7,229 bases of DNA from an uncultured Clostridia bacterium. Lineage in GTDB: Bacteria > Bacillota > Clostridia > Oscillospirales > Oscillospiraceae. Below are positions 1-6,504 of this stretch, in pieces. A program made the position numbers and the translations under genes. Within the stretch, counting starts at the first letter, position 1; each line of letters starts with the position of its first letter. Where the stretch lies: assembly GCA_947167725.1 (NCBI GenBank), contig CAMVJF010000082.1:1-7229 (forward strand). The letters run 5' to 3'. The notes below the pieces were generated by a model. The model was given only the letters and a program-made list of their open reading frames with translations. It made no database searches and was not told the origin of the DNA.

Positions 1-255
1 GTCCTCCAGCTGCTCGGTGTAAGTGAAGGTCACGTTGTAGTTCTTGGCGATGTACTCCTCATAATAGGCGCGGAAGCCAAGGGCCTCTTCGCCGGAGACG
101 TCAGCCACCAGAACACCGATCTTGATGGGCTTGTCGCTTGCAGCAGGTGCGTCATTGGAAGCCGCGGGAGCGGAGCTGGCGGGAGCGCTGCTGCCGCAGG
201 CGGCCAGCGCGAGAACCATGACCAGCGCCAGGATCAGGGCAAGTGCTTTTTTCAT
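1..255 (-). CDS. Sugar ABC transporter solute-binding lipoprotein (N-terminal 85 residues, partial)
   Basis: Extracytoplasmic sugar-binding lipoprotein that would deliver its ligand to the permease/ATPase encoded upstream. The 85 visible residues begin with a lipoprotein signal peptide: KK after the start Met, a hydrophobic core (residues 4-18) and the lipobox LAAC with the lipidated Cys at position 20. A Ser/Ala/Pro linker (about 21-45) follows, then the first beta strand of a periplasmic-binding fold (KPIKIGVLVAD, about 46-56), as in the type I/Peripla_BP_4 (RbsB-like) family. The ATG at 253-255 has a GGAGGA ribosome binding site at 263-268, 7 nt upstream. It is the third gene of the operon, 59 nt after the permease stop. 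The gene continues beyond the left edge, so the ligand-binding residues and the sugar are unknown. The call as sugar-binding rests mainly on the RbsA/RbsC-type partners. Confidence 0.88.
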   Translation of the reverse strand, partial: MKKALALILALVMVLALAACGSSAPASSAPAASNDAPAASDKPIKIGVLVADVSGEEALGFRAYYEEYIAKNYNVTFTYTEQLED

Positions 256-292
256 GTTTTGTTCCTCCATTTTTCGTTTTAGTTGGTTTATT

Positions 293-320
293 AAGTAAAC
301 GCTTGCGCGTGTGCTTACCT
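293..320 (-). other. Intercistronic mRNA hairpin with GCAA tetraloop at the permease stop
   Basis: Read on the minus strand, ACGC (310-307) pairs with GCGT (302-299) around a GCAA loop of the GNRA class. AGGTAA (320-315, containing the permease stop codon) pairs with TTACTT (298-293), with one G-T pair. The two stems are separated by a 4-nt bulge (GCAC) on the 5' side. The structure lies between the permease and binding-protein genes. No T-run follows, so it is not an intrinsic terminator. By analogy with other importer operons it could protect the upstream message or set the ratio of binding protein to membrane subunits. The pairing is seen directly; the role is inference. Confidence 0.4.
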
Positions 321-1304
321 CGGAAGCATCTGGCTGCGGTAATTCAGCCCGGTGACATAGACAACCGCCAGGAAGAAGATCGCCGAGACGATCTGGCTTA
401 CGCCATAGCCCACGTTGGAGTCGATGAGCAGCTTCAAAATGTTGTTGAGCAGGATATAGCTGAAGCCGCCGACCAGCGCCGAGTAGATGCGGGAGCGGGG
501 GCCGCCGGAGATGGGCATGCCGCCGAAGACGGTAGCCACCAGAATGTTCATACCGATGCTGCCAGCCGTGGTCGCCGTGACCGAGGGCGTATAGATCAGG
601 GTCAAAAAGGCGCCGAGGCCAACGCCGACGCCCGCCATAACGAAGGCGATGATAGCGTATTTATTCACCTGGATGCCGGTGAGCTGGGCGCAGACGGGGT
701 TGCCGCCAAGGAACTTCTGCCTGCGGCCGATCTTGGTAAAATCAAAGATGAAAAAGCAGATCAGCCAGAACACCGCCAGCACCGCGATCTTAAAGCCCAT
801 GTTGTCCAAGGGCTTGACCAGCGCCGAGGGGATGGAGATCCCGCCCAGCGCGCCTCCGTTGGTGGTTATGATCTGAGCCGCAATGGCCGAAAGCACACTC
901 ATCATGGCCACCGTCGTGACGAAGACGGGGATGTGAAACACCGAAGCCAGGACGGAGCTTAACAGCGAGCAGCCCACTGCTACAGCGAAGATTACCAGGA
1001 TCATGAGTGCGAGGCTGTTTGTGGCGTTGTAAGTCATGACGCCCAGCGTCGCGGAAAAGAGCGTAGACGCGCCGAGGCTGATATCAAAGGAGCCCAGTGT
1101 GTAGATGAACACCGCGCCGGTGGCTACCACGGCCAAAACCACGCCCTCGTTGAAGACGATCTTTAGGTACATATCCAGACGATAGCCCTTGCTCTGTACG
1201 GTGATACACAGCACCGCAAAGAGAGCGGCCAAGGCGATGAATGGCAGGACGTCAATCAGGATCTGGCGGCGCTTATATTTCCGGAGGATGGCTTCGTTAT
1301 CCAT
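315..1304 (-). CDS. Sugar ABC transporter permease, RbsC/XylH class
   Basis: Integral membrane subunit (329 residues) forming the sugar channel of a RbsC-type (BPD_transp_2) importer. Hydrophobic segments lie at roughly 15-35, 52-72, 75-92, 98-122, 125-145, 172-190, 216-238, 252-290 (a re-entrant/paired region) and 298-318. Family hallmarks, compared from memory with RbsC, are the LGSFDISLGAS segment (70-80, matching the GIDLSVGA region), FVTTVAMMSVLSA (128-140), the cytoplasmic GRRQKFLGGNPVCAQLTGI stretch (193-211), and ATVFGGMPISGGPRSR (257-272) followed by LNN (286-288). Length is normal for the family. The ATG is preceded by AAGGAGGAAT (1311-1320), 6 nt away; the first two A residues of that site are the last two bases of the ATPase stop codon, suggesting translational coupling. 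No soluble domains or frame breaks are seen. Substrate specificity cannot be read from the sequence. Confidence 0.93.
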   Translation of the reverse strand: MDNEAILRKYKRRQILIDVLPFIALAALFAVLCITVQSKGYRLDMYLKIVFNEGVVLAVVATGAVFIYTLGSFDISLGASTLFSATLGVMTYNATNSLALMILVIFAVAVGCSLLSSVLASVFHIPVFVTTVAMMSVLSAIAAQIITTNGGALGGISIPSALVKPLDNMGFKIAVLAVFWLICFFIFDFTKIGRRQKFLGGNPVCAQLTGIQVNKYAIIAFVMAGVGVGLGAFLTLIYTPSVTATTAGSIGMNILVATVFGGMPISGGPRSRIYSALVGGFSYILLNNILKLLIDSNVGYGVSQIVSAIFFLAVVYVTGLNYRSQMLPR

Positions 1305-1318
1305 AAATCAATTCCTCC

Positions 1319-2821
1319 TTAAATCATGTACTGGATGATCTCCGCGTCGGAGAGAGATGCGCTGCGGGCAAACTCATGGGTGATCTTTCCGTCCTTCATG
1401 ATGATGAGGCGGTCACACATGCCCATGAGCTCGGGCAGCTCCTCGGAGATCATGATGATGGATTTGCCCTCGTTTTTCAGCTCCGTCATCAGCTGGTACA
1501 TGGCGCGCTTGACGCCGATGTCCACACCGCGGGTCGGGCAATCCAGGATCAGCACCTCGCTCCCCCTCCCGATCCACTTGCCGAAGACCACCTTCTGCTT
1601 GTTGCCGCCGGAGAGCTGGCTGACGGCCTGATCCCGGTCGGCACATTTGATGGAGAGGTCGGCGATCTGCTTGTCCACATAGGCCTTCTCGCGGGAAGAA
1701 AGCATCAGGAAATTGTTGACAGCGTACTGTTCCATGCCGGCGATCGCGATATTATCGCGAATGCTGGCCGAGAGGGAGAGGGATTCCACGTCCCGGTCCT
1801 TGGAGACGTAGCCGAAGTTTTTCTTCATGGCCACAGTCTCGCTGGTGATCTTCACGCCGTCCCCGGTGACTACTTCGCCGCTGTCGGGCCGGATGGCGCC
1901 GAAAAGGATCTTGCCCAGCGGATGCATCCCACAGTGGGAGAGGCCTCCGATGCCCACGATCTCGCCCTTGTGGATCGTGATACTCACATCCTGCAGCGCC
2001 TCGCCGAGGCTGATGTGTTCGGCCTTTACCGCGATCTCATCGAGGTGGGAGGGGGTGTAGTCGCTGCGGTAGTAGTCTCCCTGCAGCTCGCGTCCGATCA
2101 TGCTGGTGCGGATGGCGTCGGCGTCGAATTCGTCATTGGTGAAGTGGCGAATGATCGCGCCGTCGCGCAGGACGGTCAGCGTATCGCAGACTTCCATGAT
2201 CTCGTCCAGATCGTGAGAGATGAAAAGCACCGCTTTCCCCTCGTTCCGGAGCTTTTTCATCAGATCGTAGAGGATGCTGCGTCCCTCCTGCGAAAGTGCC
2301 GTGGTGGTCTCATCCACTACCAGAATCTCCGGAGCCTTCATGACCACCTTGGCGATCTCCACCAGCTTTCTGGTCTGGAAGTCCAGCGCACCCATGGGCG
2401 TCGCACCGGAGACGTTCTTCACACCAATGGCCTGCAGTGCCTCGTCCGCCTTGGCGTTCATGGCCTTGCGGTCAATCATGCCGAGCTTGCCCGGGAACTG
2501 CTTCATCTCGCCGAGAAAGAGGTTCTCGGCCACGGACACGCCCTGAATGGTGCCGCTCTCCTGCACGATCATGCCGATGCCCTTGGAGAGCGCGTCGATC
2601 ATGCTGCTGGGGTTCCAGGCCTCGCCGTGATAGAGCATCTCGCCGCTGTCGGCCTTCTGCATGCCGGCCGCAATGGAGGAGATCGTGGACTTGCCGGAGC
2701 CGTTTTCTCCGATCAGCCCGCGGATCTCGCCGGGGAATACGTTCAGGTCCACATCGCCCAGCGCCACCGTGCTGGCGAAGGTTTTGCGGATGTGCTTCAT
2801 TTCCAGGATGGGCGTTTTCAT
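1319..2821 (-). CDS. Sugar ABC transporter ATP-binding protein, duplicated RbsA/MglA class
   Basis: Cytoplasmic energy-coupling subunit (500 residues) with two fused nucleotide-binding domains, as in RbsA, MglA and XylG. NBD1 (about 5-245) has Walker A GENGSGKST (38-46), Q-loop Gln87, Walker B ILVVDE (166-171) and switch His203, but its signature is degenerate (ALDFQTRK, 145-152). NBD2 (about 260-500) has a degenerate Walker A (GGLSHCGMHPLGK, 292-304), a normal LSGGN signature (403-407), Cys428 where Walker B normally carries Glu (LILDCP, 424-429), and Glu460 in place of the switch His. One competent ATP site (NBD1 Walker A with NBD2 signature) is therefore expected. I chose the ATG at 2819-2821 because AGGTGA (2826-2831) lies just upstream and the protein then begins as the family does; the ATG at 2867-2869 would add 16 unconserved residues. 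It is the first gene of the operon and ends 14 nt before the permease start. Confidence 0.93.
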   Translation of the reverse strand: MKTPILEMKHIRKTFASTVALGDVDLNVFPGEIRGLIGENGSGKSTISSIAAGMQKADSGEMLYHGEAWNPSSMIDALSKGIGMIVQESGTIQGVSVAENLFLGEMKQFPGKLGMIDRKAMNAKADEALQAIGVKNVSGATPMGALDFQTRKLVEIAKVVMKAPEILVVDETTTALSQEGRSILYDLMKKLRNEGKAVLFISHDLDEIMEVCDTLTVLRDGAIIRHFTNDEFDADAIRTSMIGRELQGDYYRSDYTPSHLDEIAVKAEHISLGEALQDVSITIHKGEIVGIGGLSHCGMHPLGKILFGAIRPDSGEVVTGDGVKITSETVAMKKNFGYVSKDRDVESLSLSASIRDNIAIAGMEQYAVNNFLMLSSREKAYVDKQIADLSIKCADRDQAVSQLSGGNKQKVVFGKWIGRGSEVLILDCPTRGVDIGVKRAMYQLMTELKNEGKSIIMISEELPELMGMCDRLIIMKDGKITHEFARSASLSDAEIIQYMI

Positions 2822-3004
2822 AGTCTCACCTCTGGAAATATTGTATTTTTTCGCGGCAAAACACGCCATAAATCCCTTATCGTGTTTTCCTCAAAAATTT
2901 TCCGCCTTTTGGATAAAAAAATGAGGGGCCGACCCACATCCCTGGTTTTGCCGGAAAACAGATTAAAAAGCAGAGGCTTTTGTGAAAAGCGGCAGAACTG
3001 AGCC

Positions 3005-3047
3005 ACTTCCTTTTGGGGAAGTTGCCCAAAAAACCGGCCTGTTTTTT
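3005..3047. repeat. Chain of three overlapping inverted repeats
   Basis: Three perfect inverted repeats overlap head to tail. ACTTCC (3005-3010) pairs with GGAAGT (3017-3022) across a 6-nt loop. TTTTGGG (3011-3017) pairs with CCCAAAA (3025-3031) across 7 nt. AAAAAAC (3028-3034) pairs with GTTTTTT (3041-3047) across 6 nt. Neighbouring pairs share bases, so they cannot all form at once. They could be protein-binding sites or alternative RNA structures; which strand, if any, carries them in a transcript is unknown. Confidence 0.4.
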
Positions 3048-3053
3048 CATATT

Positions 3054-3074
3054 CTGTCCGTTGCAGATGGACAG
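3054..3074. repeat. Small inverted repeat CTGTCC / GGACAG
   Basis: CTGTCC (3054-3059) and GGACAG (3069-3074) form a perfect 6-bp inverted repeat with a 9-nt spacer. CTGTCC recurs at 3180-3185 just before the regulator start. It may be part of an operator or chance; little more can be said. Confidence 0.2.
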
Positions 3075-3095
3075 CAAGAAAGATTTGAAATGGTT

Positions 3096-3116
3096 TTTGA
3101 GGGTTAAAACCTCAAA
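3096..3116. repeat. Inverted repeat TTTGAGG-7 nt-CCTCAAA in the divergent region
   Basis: TTTGAGG (3096-3102) and CCTCAAA (3110-3116) are perfect 7-bp arms around GTTAAAA. An alternative pairing GGTTTT/AAAACC overlaps it. It lies about 90-110 bp upstream of the regulator start and overlaps the left half of the CAAATATT direct repeat, so a dimeric DNA-binding protein is a plausible reader. No T-run follows, so a terminator is unlikely. Confidence 0.3.
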
Positions 3117-3140
3117 TATTTAATTATTTAAACAAATATT
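3113..3140. promoter_or_regulatory. Possible AraC-type operator: two CAAATATT half-sites 20 bp apart
   Basis: CAAATATT occurs at 3113-3120 and again at 3133-3140, same orientation, start-to-start distance 20 bp, about two helical turns. AraC-family regulators commonly bind direct repeats spaced by roughly two turns, and an AraC-family gene starts 64 bp to the right. The surrounding DNA is AT-rich, so part of the match could be chance. No binding logo for this regulator is available to me. Confidence 0.35.
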
Positions 3141-3204
3141 CTTGGAATAACCTTTAATTTTTACGCTTCTTGTGTTATCCTGTCCATGAAGGAGCGTGAG
3201 GAAC

Positions 3205-5667
3205 ATGCCGCAGAACTATACCATCATCAGCTTTGACGAGGGTAGCCCTCTGCGCTGTACTATGCGGCGCCTCGGCGTGATTGAGACACATTTGCACGAG
3301 GTTTTTGAGCTGGATATGGTGCTGTCAGGCAGCTGCCAGGTGACGGCCGGCACGGAGACCTTTACGGCCGGGGCCGACGATCTGTTCTCCGTGGACGCCA
3401 GAGTACCGCATGCTTTCGTCGGCAAGGACTGCACACTGATCACTGTTCAGTTCGAACAGAGCTATTTCGAGCGCACGCTGCCGGAACCGAAGCATCCGGA
3501 TTTCGTCTGCAACAGCGTCCTGCAGGGAAACAGCGCCGCCTTTGATGCGCTGCGCCGGCTGATCGCGCGGCTGGTGAAGAACAACGCCGAGCGGCGGCTG
3601 GGCTATGAGCTGCGTAACTGGTCGATGATCTATGAGATCATGGACGTGATGTATCAAAACTTTCGGGTGGAAGACTCGGAGGCGCGCAATCAGCGGGCGC
3701 ATCGTTATGCTGCGCGTATGGCGGACATCAGCCGCATCATCGGAGAAAAATATCAGGAGGATCTGACGCTCAGCGAGCTTGCCGACCGCGTGCATCTCTC
3801 CGCGCCATATCTGTCCAAGTTTTTTGACAGGCAGTTCGGCGTGAGCTTTCTCGGCTATCTCACACGTGTGCGCCTCAACCATGCGGTGGAGGAGCTGCTG
3901 AAAACCGACGATACCATTGAGATTGTCTCGGCCAACGCGGGTTTTCCCAACAGTCACGCCTTCGTCCAGGCGTTTAAAAAAGAGTACGGCGTTCTGCCCA
4001 GCATCTATCGCCGACAGGCGCGCAAAAAACCCGCCAAGGAACCGACTGCCCTTCCGATCGAGCAGCATGATTACATGGCGGGGTTAAAGAAGTATCTGGA
4101 CGCCTCCGCGGGGGAGCCGGCACAGCAGTCGATCTCCTGCAGAGCCGCGGTCAGCGCACAAAAACGCGTGTCCGCGCTGCGGCACAGTTGGCGGACAATG
4201 ATCGGCGTGGCCAGCGCCTCCGCTATCCTCTCGGCCGATGTGCAGCAATTGCTGCGGCGCGTCCAGCAGGATGTCGGCTTTCGCTACATCAAATTCAACG
4301 GCATCCTCTCGGACGATATGCACGTCTGCTTTCAGGACGCCGAGGGGCAGATCACCTACAGCTTTGCCTATGTGGACAAGGTTTTTGACTTTTTGCTCTC
4401 GATCGGGCTGCGTCCTTTTGTGCAGCTGTCCTTTATGCCGGAGCTTTTGGCCAAAAACAGGCGGCGTCTCTTTGGGTATCTGGTGAGTGAGCCTGCCAGT
4501 CTCGACAAGTGGAGCGATCTGGTATCCGCGCTGATATGGCATCTGCAGGAACGCTATGGCCGGGAAGAACTGCGCCAGTGGTTTTTCTCCGTCTGGCACC
4601 AACCGGACACACCGTCCTTCATGTACGGCTTTTCCAGCGATGAGGCCTTTTACCAGTTCTACCGTGCAACATTCCGAGCCGTGAAAGGCTGCGACGAAGG
4701 ACTATTTTTCGGCGCACCCTCCACATACTACCTGATGCAGCCAAACTATCGCAACTGGTACATCCCTTTTCTGCAGTGGTGTCGGGAGCAGAGCTGTACG
4801 CCGGATTATCTCAACTTCAGCTATTACGACCTGGTCTTCAACAAGAGCGAGGGCGGGCAGGCAGCCTTTGGCTTTGCCGAGTCCATGGCGTTGCGGGAAA
4901 ACCCGGATGGTTTCAACGACTTTGTCACTCAGGTTCGCAGCGAGCGGCATCAGCTGAACGCGGACGCCATGCCGATCTTTCTCACCGAGTGGAACAACAC
5001 CCCAAGCCAGCAGGATCTTCTCAATGATACCTGCTTCAAATCCTGCTATATCGTTAAGGGCATTTTGGAAAACTACGACCGACTGGACAGCTTCTCTTAT
5101 TGGTCGCTCACTGACTGGATGGGAGAGGCCGTGCAGCCCAAAGAGATGTTCTTCGGCGGTCTGGGCCTGTTCACAGCAAACGGTGTCCCAAAGGCAAGTT
5201 ATTATGCCTTCAAGCTGCTGCGACAGCTGGGAGATACGCTGCTGGGCCGGGGCAACGGCTGGTTCGTGACCCGGCAGGACGACCGTTTACGGATCCTCCT
5301 GTACAATTATCGGCATTTTTCTCACCTCTATGCCCAGGGTGAGCGATTCGATATGACCTTTACCGAGAGGTACACGCCCTTTTCTCCAGAGCAGATGCTG
5401 GATGTTCATCTGAGTATCCGTGATGTGGAGGCGGGCCGATACACGGTGACCGAGACGGTGATCAACCGATCCTCCGGAAGCGCCTTCGACCAGTGGGTCG
5501 CTATGGGCGCGGTGGAGCTGACAGAGCCAGGCGAGTTGGATACGCTTGCCTCCCGCTCCACGCCTGCAATCAACAAGTACACGCTCTCAACCGAAGGCGG
5601 CGCCCTTCGGCTCGACGCCATGCTGGATATGTTGGAAGTAAGACTGATTGAGATCAGGAAGAATTAA
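3205..5667 (+). CDS. AraC-family regulator with C-terminal GH39-like pseudo-glycosidase domain
   Basis: Predicted cytoplasmic transcription factor of 820 residues, about three times the usual AraC size. Residues 1-130 form an AraC-type cupin (HxH at 29-31, Glu35, PH at 68-69). Residues 173-272 are the double helix-turn-helix AraC domain ending FKKEYGVLPSIYRR. After a linker (273-312), residues about 320-700 read as glycoside hydrolase family 39 (YIKFNGILSDDM 361-372, PFVQLSFMPELL, LIWHLQERYG, FLTEWNNTP). The rest (about 700-820) fits the accessory beta domain. The family acid/base motif NEP is HQP here (His465, Gln466, Pro467); the conserved His after the GFxYxxF stretch is Asn365; the His of the SxHxY motif is Ser539. 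The nucleophile position keeps Glu595 (TEW). The enzyme is probably inactive and may bind a sugar as signal. I chose ATG 3205 with AAGGAG at 3189-3194; GTG 3196 is too close to it. The gene is divergent from the importer, its likely target. Confidence 0.88.
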   Translation: MPQNYTIISFDEGSPLRCTMRRLGVIETHLHEVFELDMVLSGSCQVTAGTETFTAGADDLFSVDARVPHAFVGKDCTLITVQFEQSYFERTLPEPKHPDFVCNSVLQGNSAAFDALRRLIARLVKNNAERRLGYELRNWSMIYEIMDVMYQNFRVEDSEARNQRAHRYAARMADISRIIGEKYQEDLTLSELADRVHLSAPYLSKFFDRQFGVSFLGYLTRVRLNHAVEELLKTDDTIEIVSANAGFPNSHAFVQAFKKEYGVLPSIYRRQARKKPAKEPTALPIEQHDYMAGLKKYLDASAGEPAQQSISCRAAVSAQKRVSALRHSWRTMIGVASASAILSADVQQLLRRVQQDVGFRYIKFNGILSDDMHVCFQDAEGQITYSFAYVDKVFDFLLSIGLRPFVQLSFMPELLAKNRRRLFGYLVSEPASLDKWSDLVSALIWHLQERYGREELRQWFFSVWHQPDTPSFMYGFSSDEAFYQFYRATFRAVKGCDEGLFFGAPSTYYLMQPNYRNWYIPFLQWCREQSCTPDYLNFSYYDLVFNKSEGGQAAFGFAESMALRENPDGFNDFVTQVRSERHQLNADAMPIFLTEWNNTPSQQDLLNDTCFKSCYIVKGILENYDRLDSFSYWSLTDWMGEAVQPKEMFFGGLGLFTANGVPKASYYAFKLLRQLGDTLLGRGNGWFVTRQDDRLRILLYNYRHFSHLYAQGERFDMTFTERYTPFSPEQMLDVHLSIRDVEAGRYTVTETVINRSSGSAFDQWVAMGAVELTEPGELDTLASRSTPAINKYTLSTEGGALRLDAMLDMLEVRLIEIRKN

Positions 5668-5691
5668 CAATTGCTATTTCAAGCGAAAGCA

Positions 5692-5739
5692 GGGTCCGGG
5701 ATGCTGTTGAAATAAACGAGCTCCCGGACTCAGTTTTTT
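5692..5739 (+). terminator. Intrinsic terminator after the AraC-GH39-like gene
   Basis: GGGTCCGGGA (5692-5701) pairs with TCCCGGACTC (5722-5731), 10 bp with one G-T pair, followed by T6 at 5734-5739. It lies 25 nt after the regulator stop and faces the convergent 251-residue gene. An 8-bp complementarity, TATTTCAA (5675-5682) with TTGAAATA (5707-5714, inside the hairpin loop), could form a pseudoknot or compete with it. Confidence 0.85.
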
Positions 5740-5748
5740 GCTTAGCAG

Positions 5749-6504
5749 TCACTTGTTCTTATTTGCTTTCTCCCGCGCCTTTTCAATAGATTTCCGCTTT
5801 CGGAAATCCCTCTGATTCTTTGCATTCCGCGCTTTTTGGCATTTCGGCCGATCGCAGTACTGCTGATGCTTTGCATTACGATAGAAGAACAGACCGCAGT
5901 GGTGGCAGCAAATTAAAATACCATTCCAACACCGGTCATTGGAACCAAGAAATTCAAAGGAAGGATCTTCTGTAAGAAGCCGGGCGAACGTATACCAGGC
6001 AATGTCAAACACAGAATAAACGTCGGCAGCAAATACGATCTTGCCGGACTTGTGGTCAAGCTTAACACGCAAGCGGAAATCGAGGATACATGACAGCAGA
6101 TCTTCTCGAAGCTCGTCGAAATCATCATACGGTTCTCTGAATCGGTCTGAAAATCGCTCATCCGGGTGCTTTTCGAAATATGCGCTTTCAAGCTGCATCT
6201 CCTTCAACAGATCTCCGCCAGCAGAACTGACGTCGATATCCGGATGCGCCAACTCGGGGCGCAGATATTTATCTAAAAATGGAAGCGTCTCAAAATGCCG
6301 CCCCTCATGCTGCATTTCAAAGGCAACGTCGTCATCACCAACCGCTATAGCATTCAGAGCAATGTAAAACCGCACGGCATCATAGAGATCTTCGAGCTCT
6401 TTCAAAAAATCGTGGAGAGAGAATCTCCCGTCCCGCTCAACCAGTTCAGCGTCAAAACCCGCAATGTCAAAACTCTCATCCGTCAAGCCGCGGTAGCCTT
6501 CCAT
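5749..6504 (-). CDS. Hypothetical protein with C-terminal four-cysteine zinc-finger-like module
   Basis: I do not recognise this 251-residue protein as a named family. Residues 1-190 are acidic, rich in Asp/Glu and Phe/Tyr, without signal peptide or membrane segments. Residues 199-237 carry Cys200-x2-Cys203, GLFF, Cys217-x4-Cys222, then KARNAKNQRDFRKRK. This spacing and the basic follow-on resemble CGNR-type or DUF6076-like zinc fingers, from memory. The tail (223-251) is strongly basic, so nucleic-acid binding is possible. An in-frame TAA at 6508-6510 forbids a longer N-terminus. The ATG at 6502-6504 has no clear ribosome binding site and sits inside a direct repeat, about 18 nt from the predicted transcription start. 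Base composition is visibly more AT-rich than neighbouring genes, suggesting separate origin. It is monocistronic and convergent with the AraC-like gene. No minus-strand T-rich terminator is obvious after its stop. Confidence 0.7.
   Translation of the reverse strand: MEGYRGLTDESFDIAGFDAELVERDGRFSLHDFLKELEDLYDAVRFYIALNAIAVGDDDVAFEMQHEGRHFETLPFLDKYLRPELAHPDIDVSSAGGDLLKEMQLESAYFEKHPDERFSDRFREPYDDFDELREDLLSCILDFRLRVKLDHKSGKIVFAADVYSVFDIAWYTFARLLTEDPSFEFLGSNDRCWNGILICCHHCGLFFYRNAKHQQYCDRPKCQKARNAKNQRDFRKRKSIEKAREKANKNK

Larger units (their letters stand above)
2822..3204. promoter_or_regulatory. Divergent control region between the importer operon and the AraC-GH39-like regulator
   Basis: A 383-bp non-coding region separating two divergent transcription units; the right half (about 3080-3180) is strongly AT-rich. 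For the importer (minus strand) the best -10 match is TACAAT (complement of 2840-2845). No good -35 hexamer stands 16-18 nt upstream, which would suit an activator-dependent promoter, but the implied leader is only about 12 nt. For the regulator (plus strand) a weak extended -10, TGTTATCCT (3173-3181), is visible, but it would start very close to the ribosome binding site. Neither promoter call is firm. The region contains several inverted repeats and a direct repeat listed separately. Short open frames across it have no ribosome binding site or recognisable protein features and I do not accept them. Confidence 0.55.

Noticed and set aside
294..307. Possible catabolite-response (cre) site AGTAAACGCTTGCG
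   Set aside because: Three mismatches to the cre consensus at conserved positions and an internal place in the operon; the bases are better explained by the hairpin at the permease stop.
243..962. 239-codon plus-strand open frame opposite the permease gene
   Set aside because: Antisense shadow of a clear RbsC-class permease; its composition is biased to Asp/Arg/Ala with no recognisable domain.
2822..2869. Longer N-terminus for the ATPase from the ATG at 2867-2869
   Set aside because: It adds 16 residues unlike the family and overruns the AGGTGA ribosome binding site of the ATG at 2819-2821.
2854..2953. 9-bp inverted pair CGGCAAAAC (2854-2862) / GTTTTGCCG (2945-2953), 82 bp apart
   Set aside because: A match of this length is expected with appreciable probability in a region of this size; not enough for an operator call.
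1376..3001. 541-codon open frame on the plus strand, antisense to the ATPase gene
   Set aside because: It is a shadow of the GC-rich ATPase gene: the protein is His/Asp/Ala-rich low-complexity, has no ribosome binding site, and runs on into the control region. The ATPase on the other strand has every family motif.
2818..3077. Small minus-strand open frames (62 and 66 codons) in the divergent control region
   Set aside because: No ribosome binding site, no protein features, overlap with regulatory repeats and the ATPase ribosome binding site.
3196..3204. GTG at 3196 as start of the AraC-GH39-like gene
   Set aside because: The AAGGAG site ends only 1 nt before it; the ATG at 3205 has a workable 10-nt spacing.
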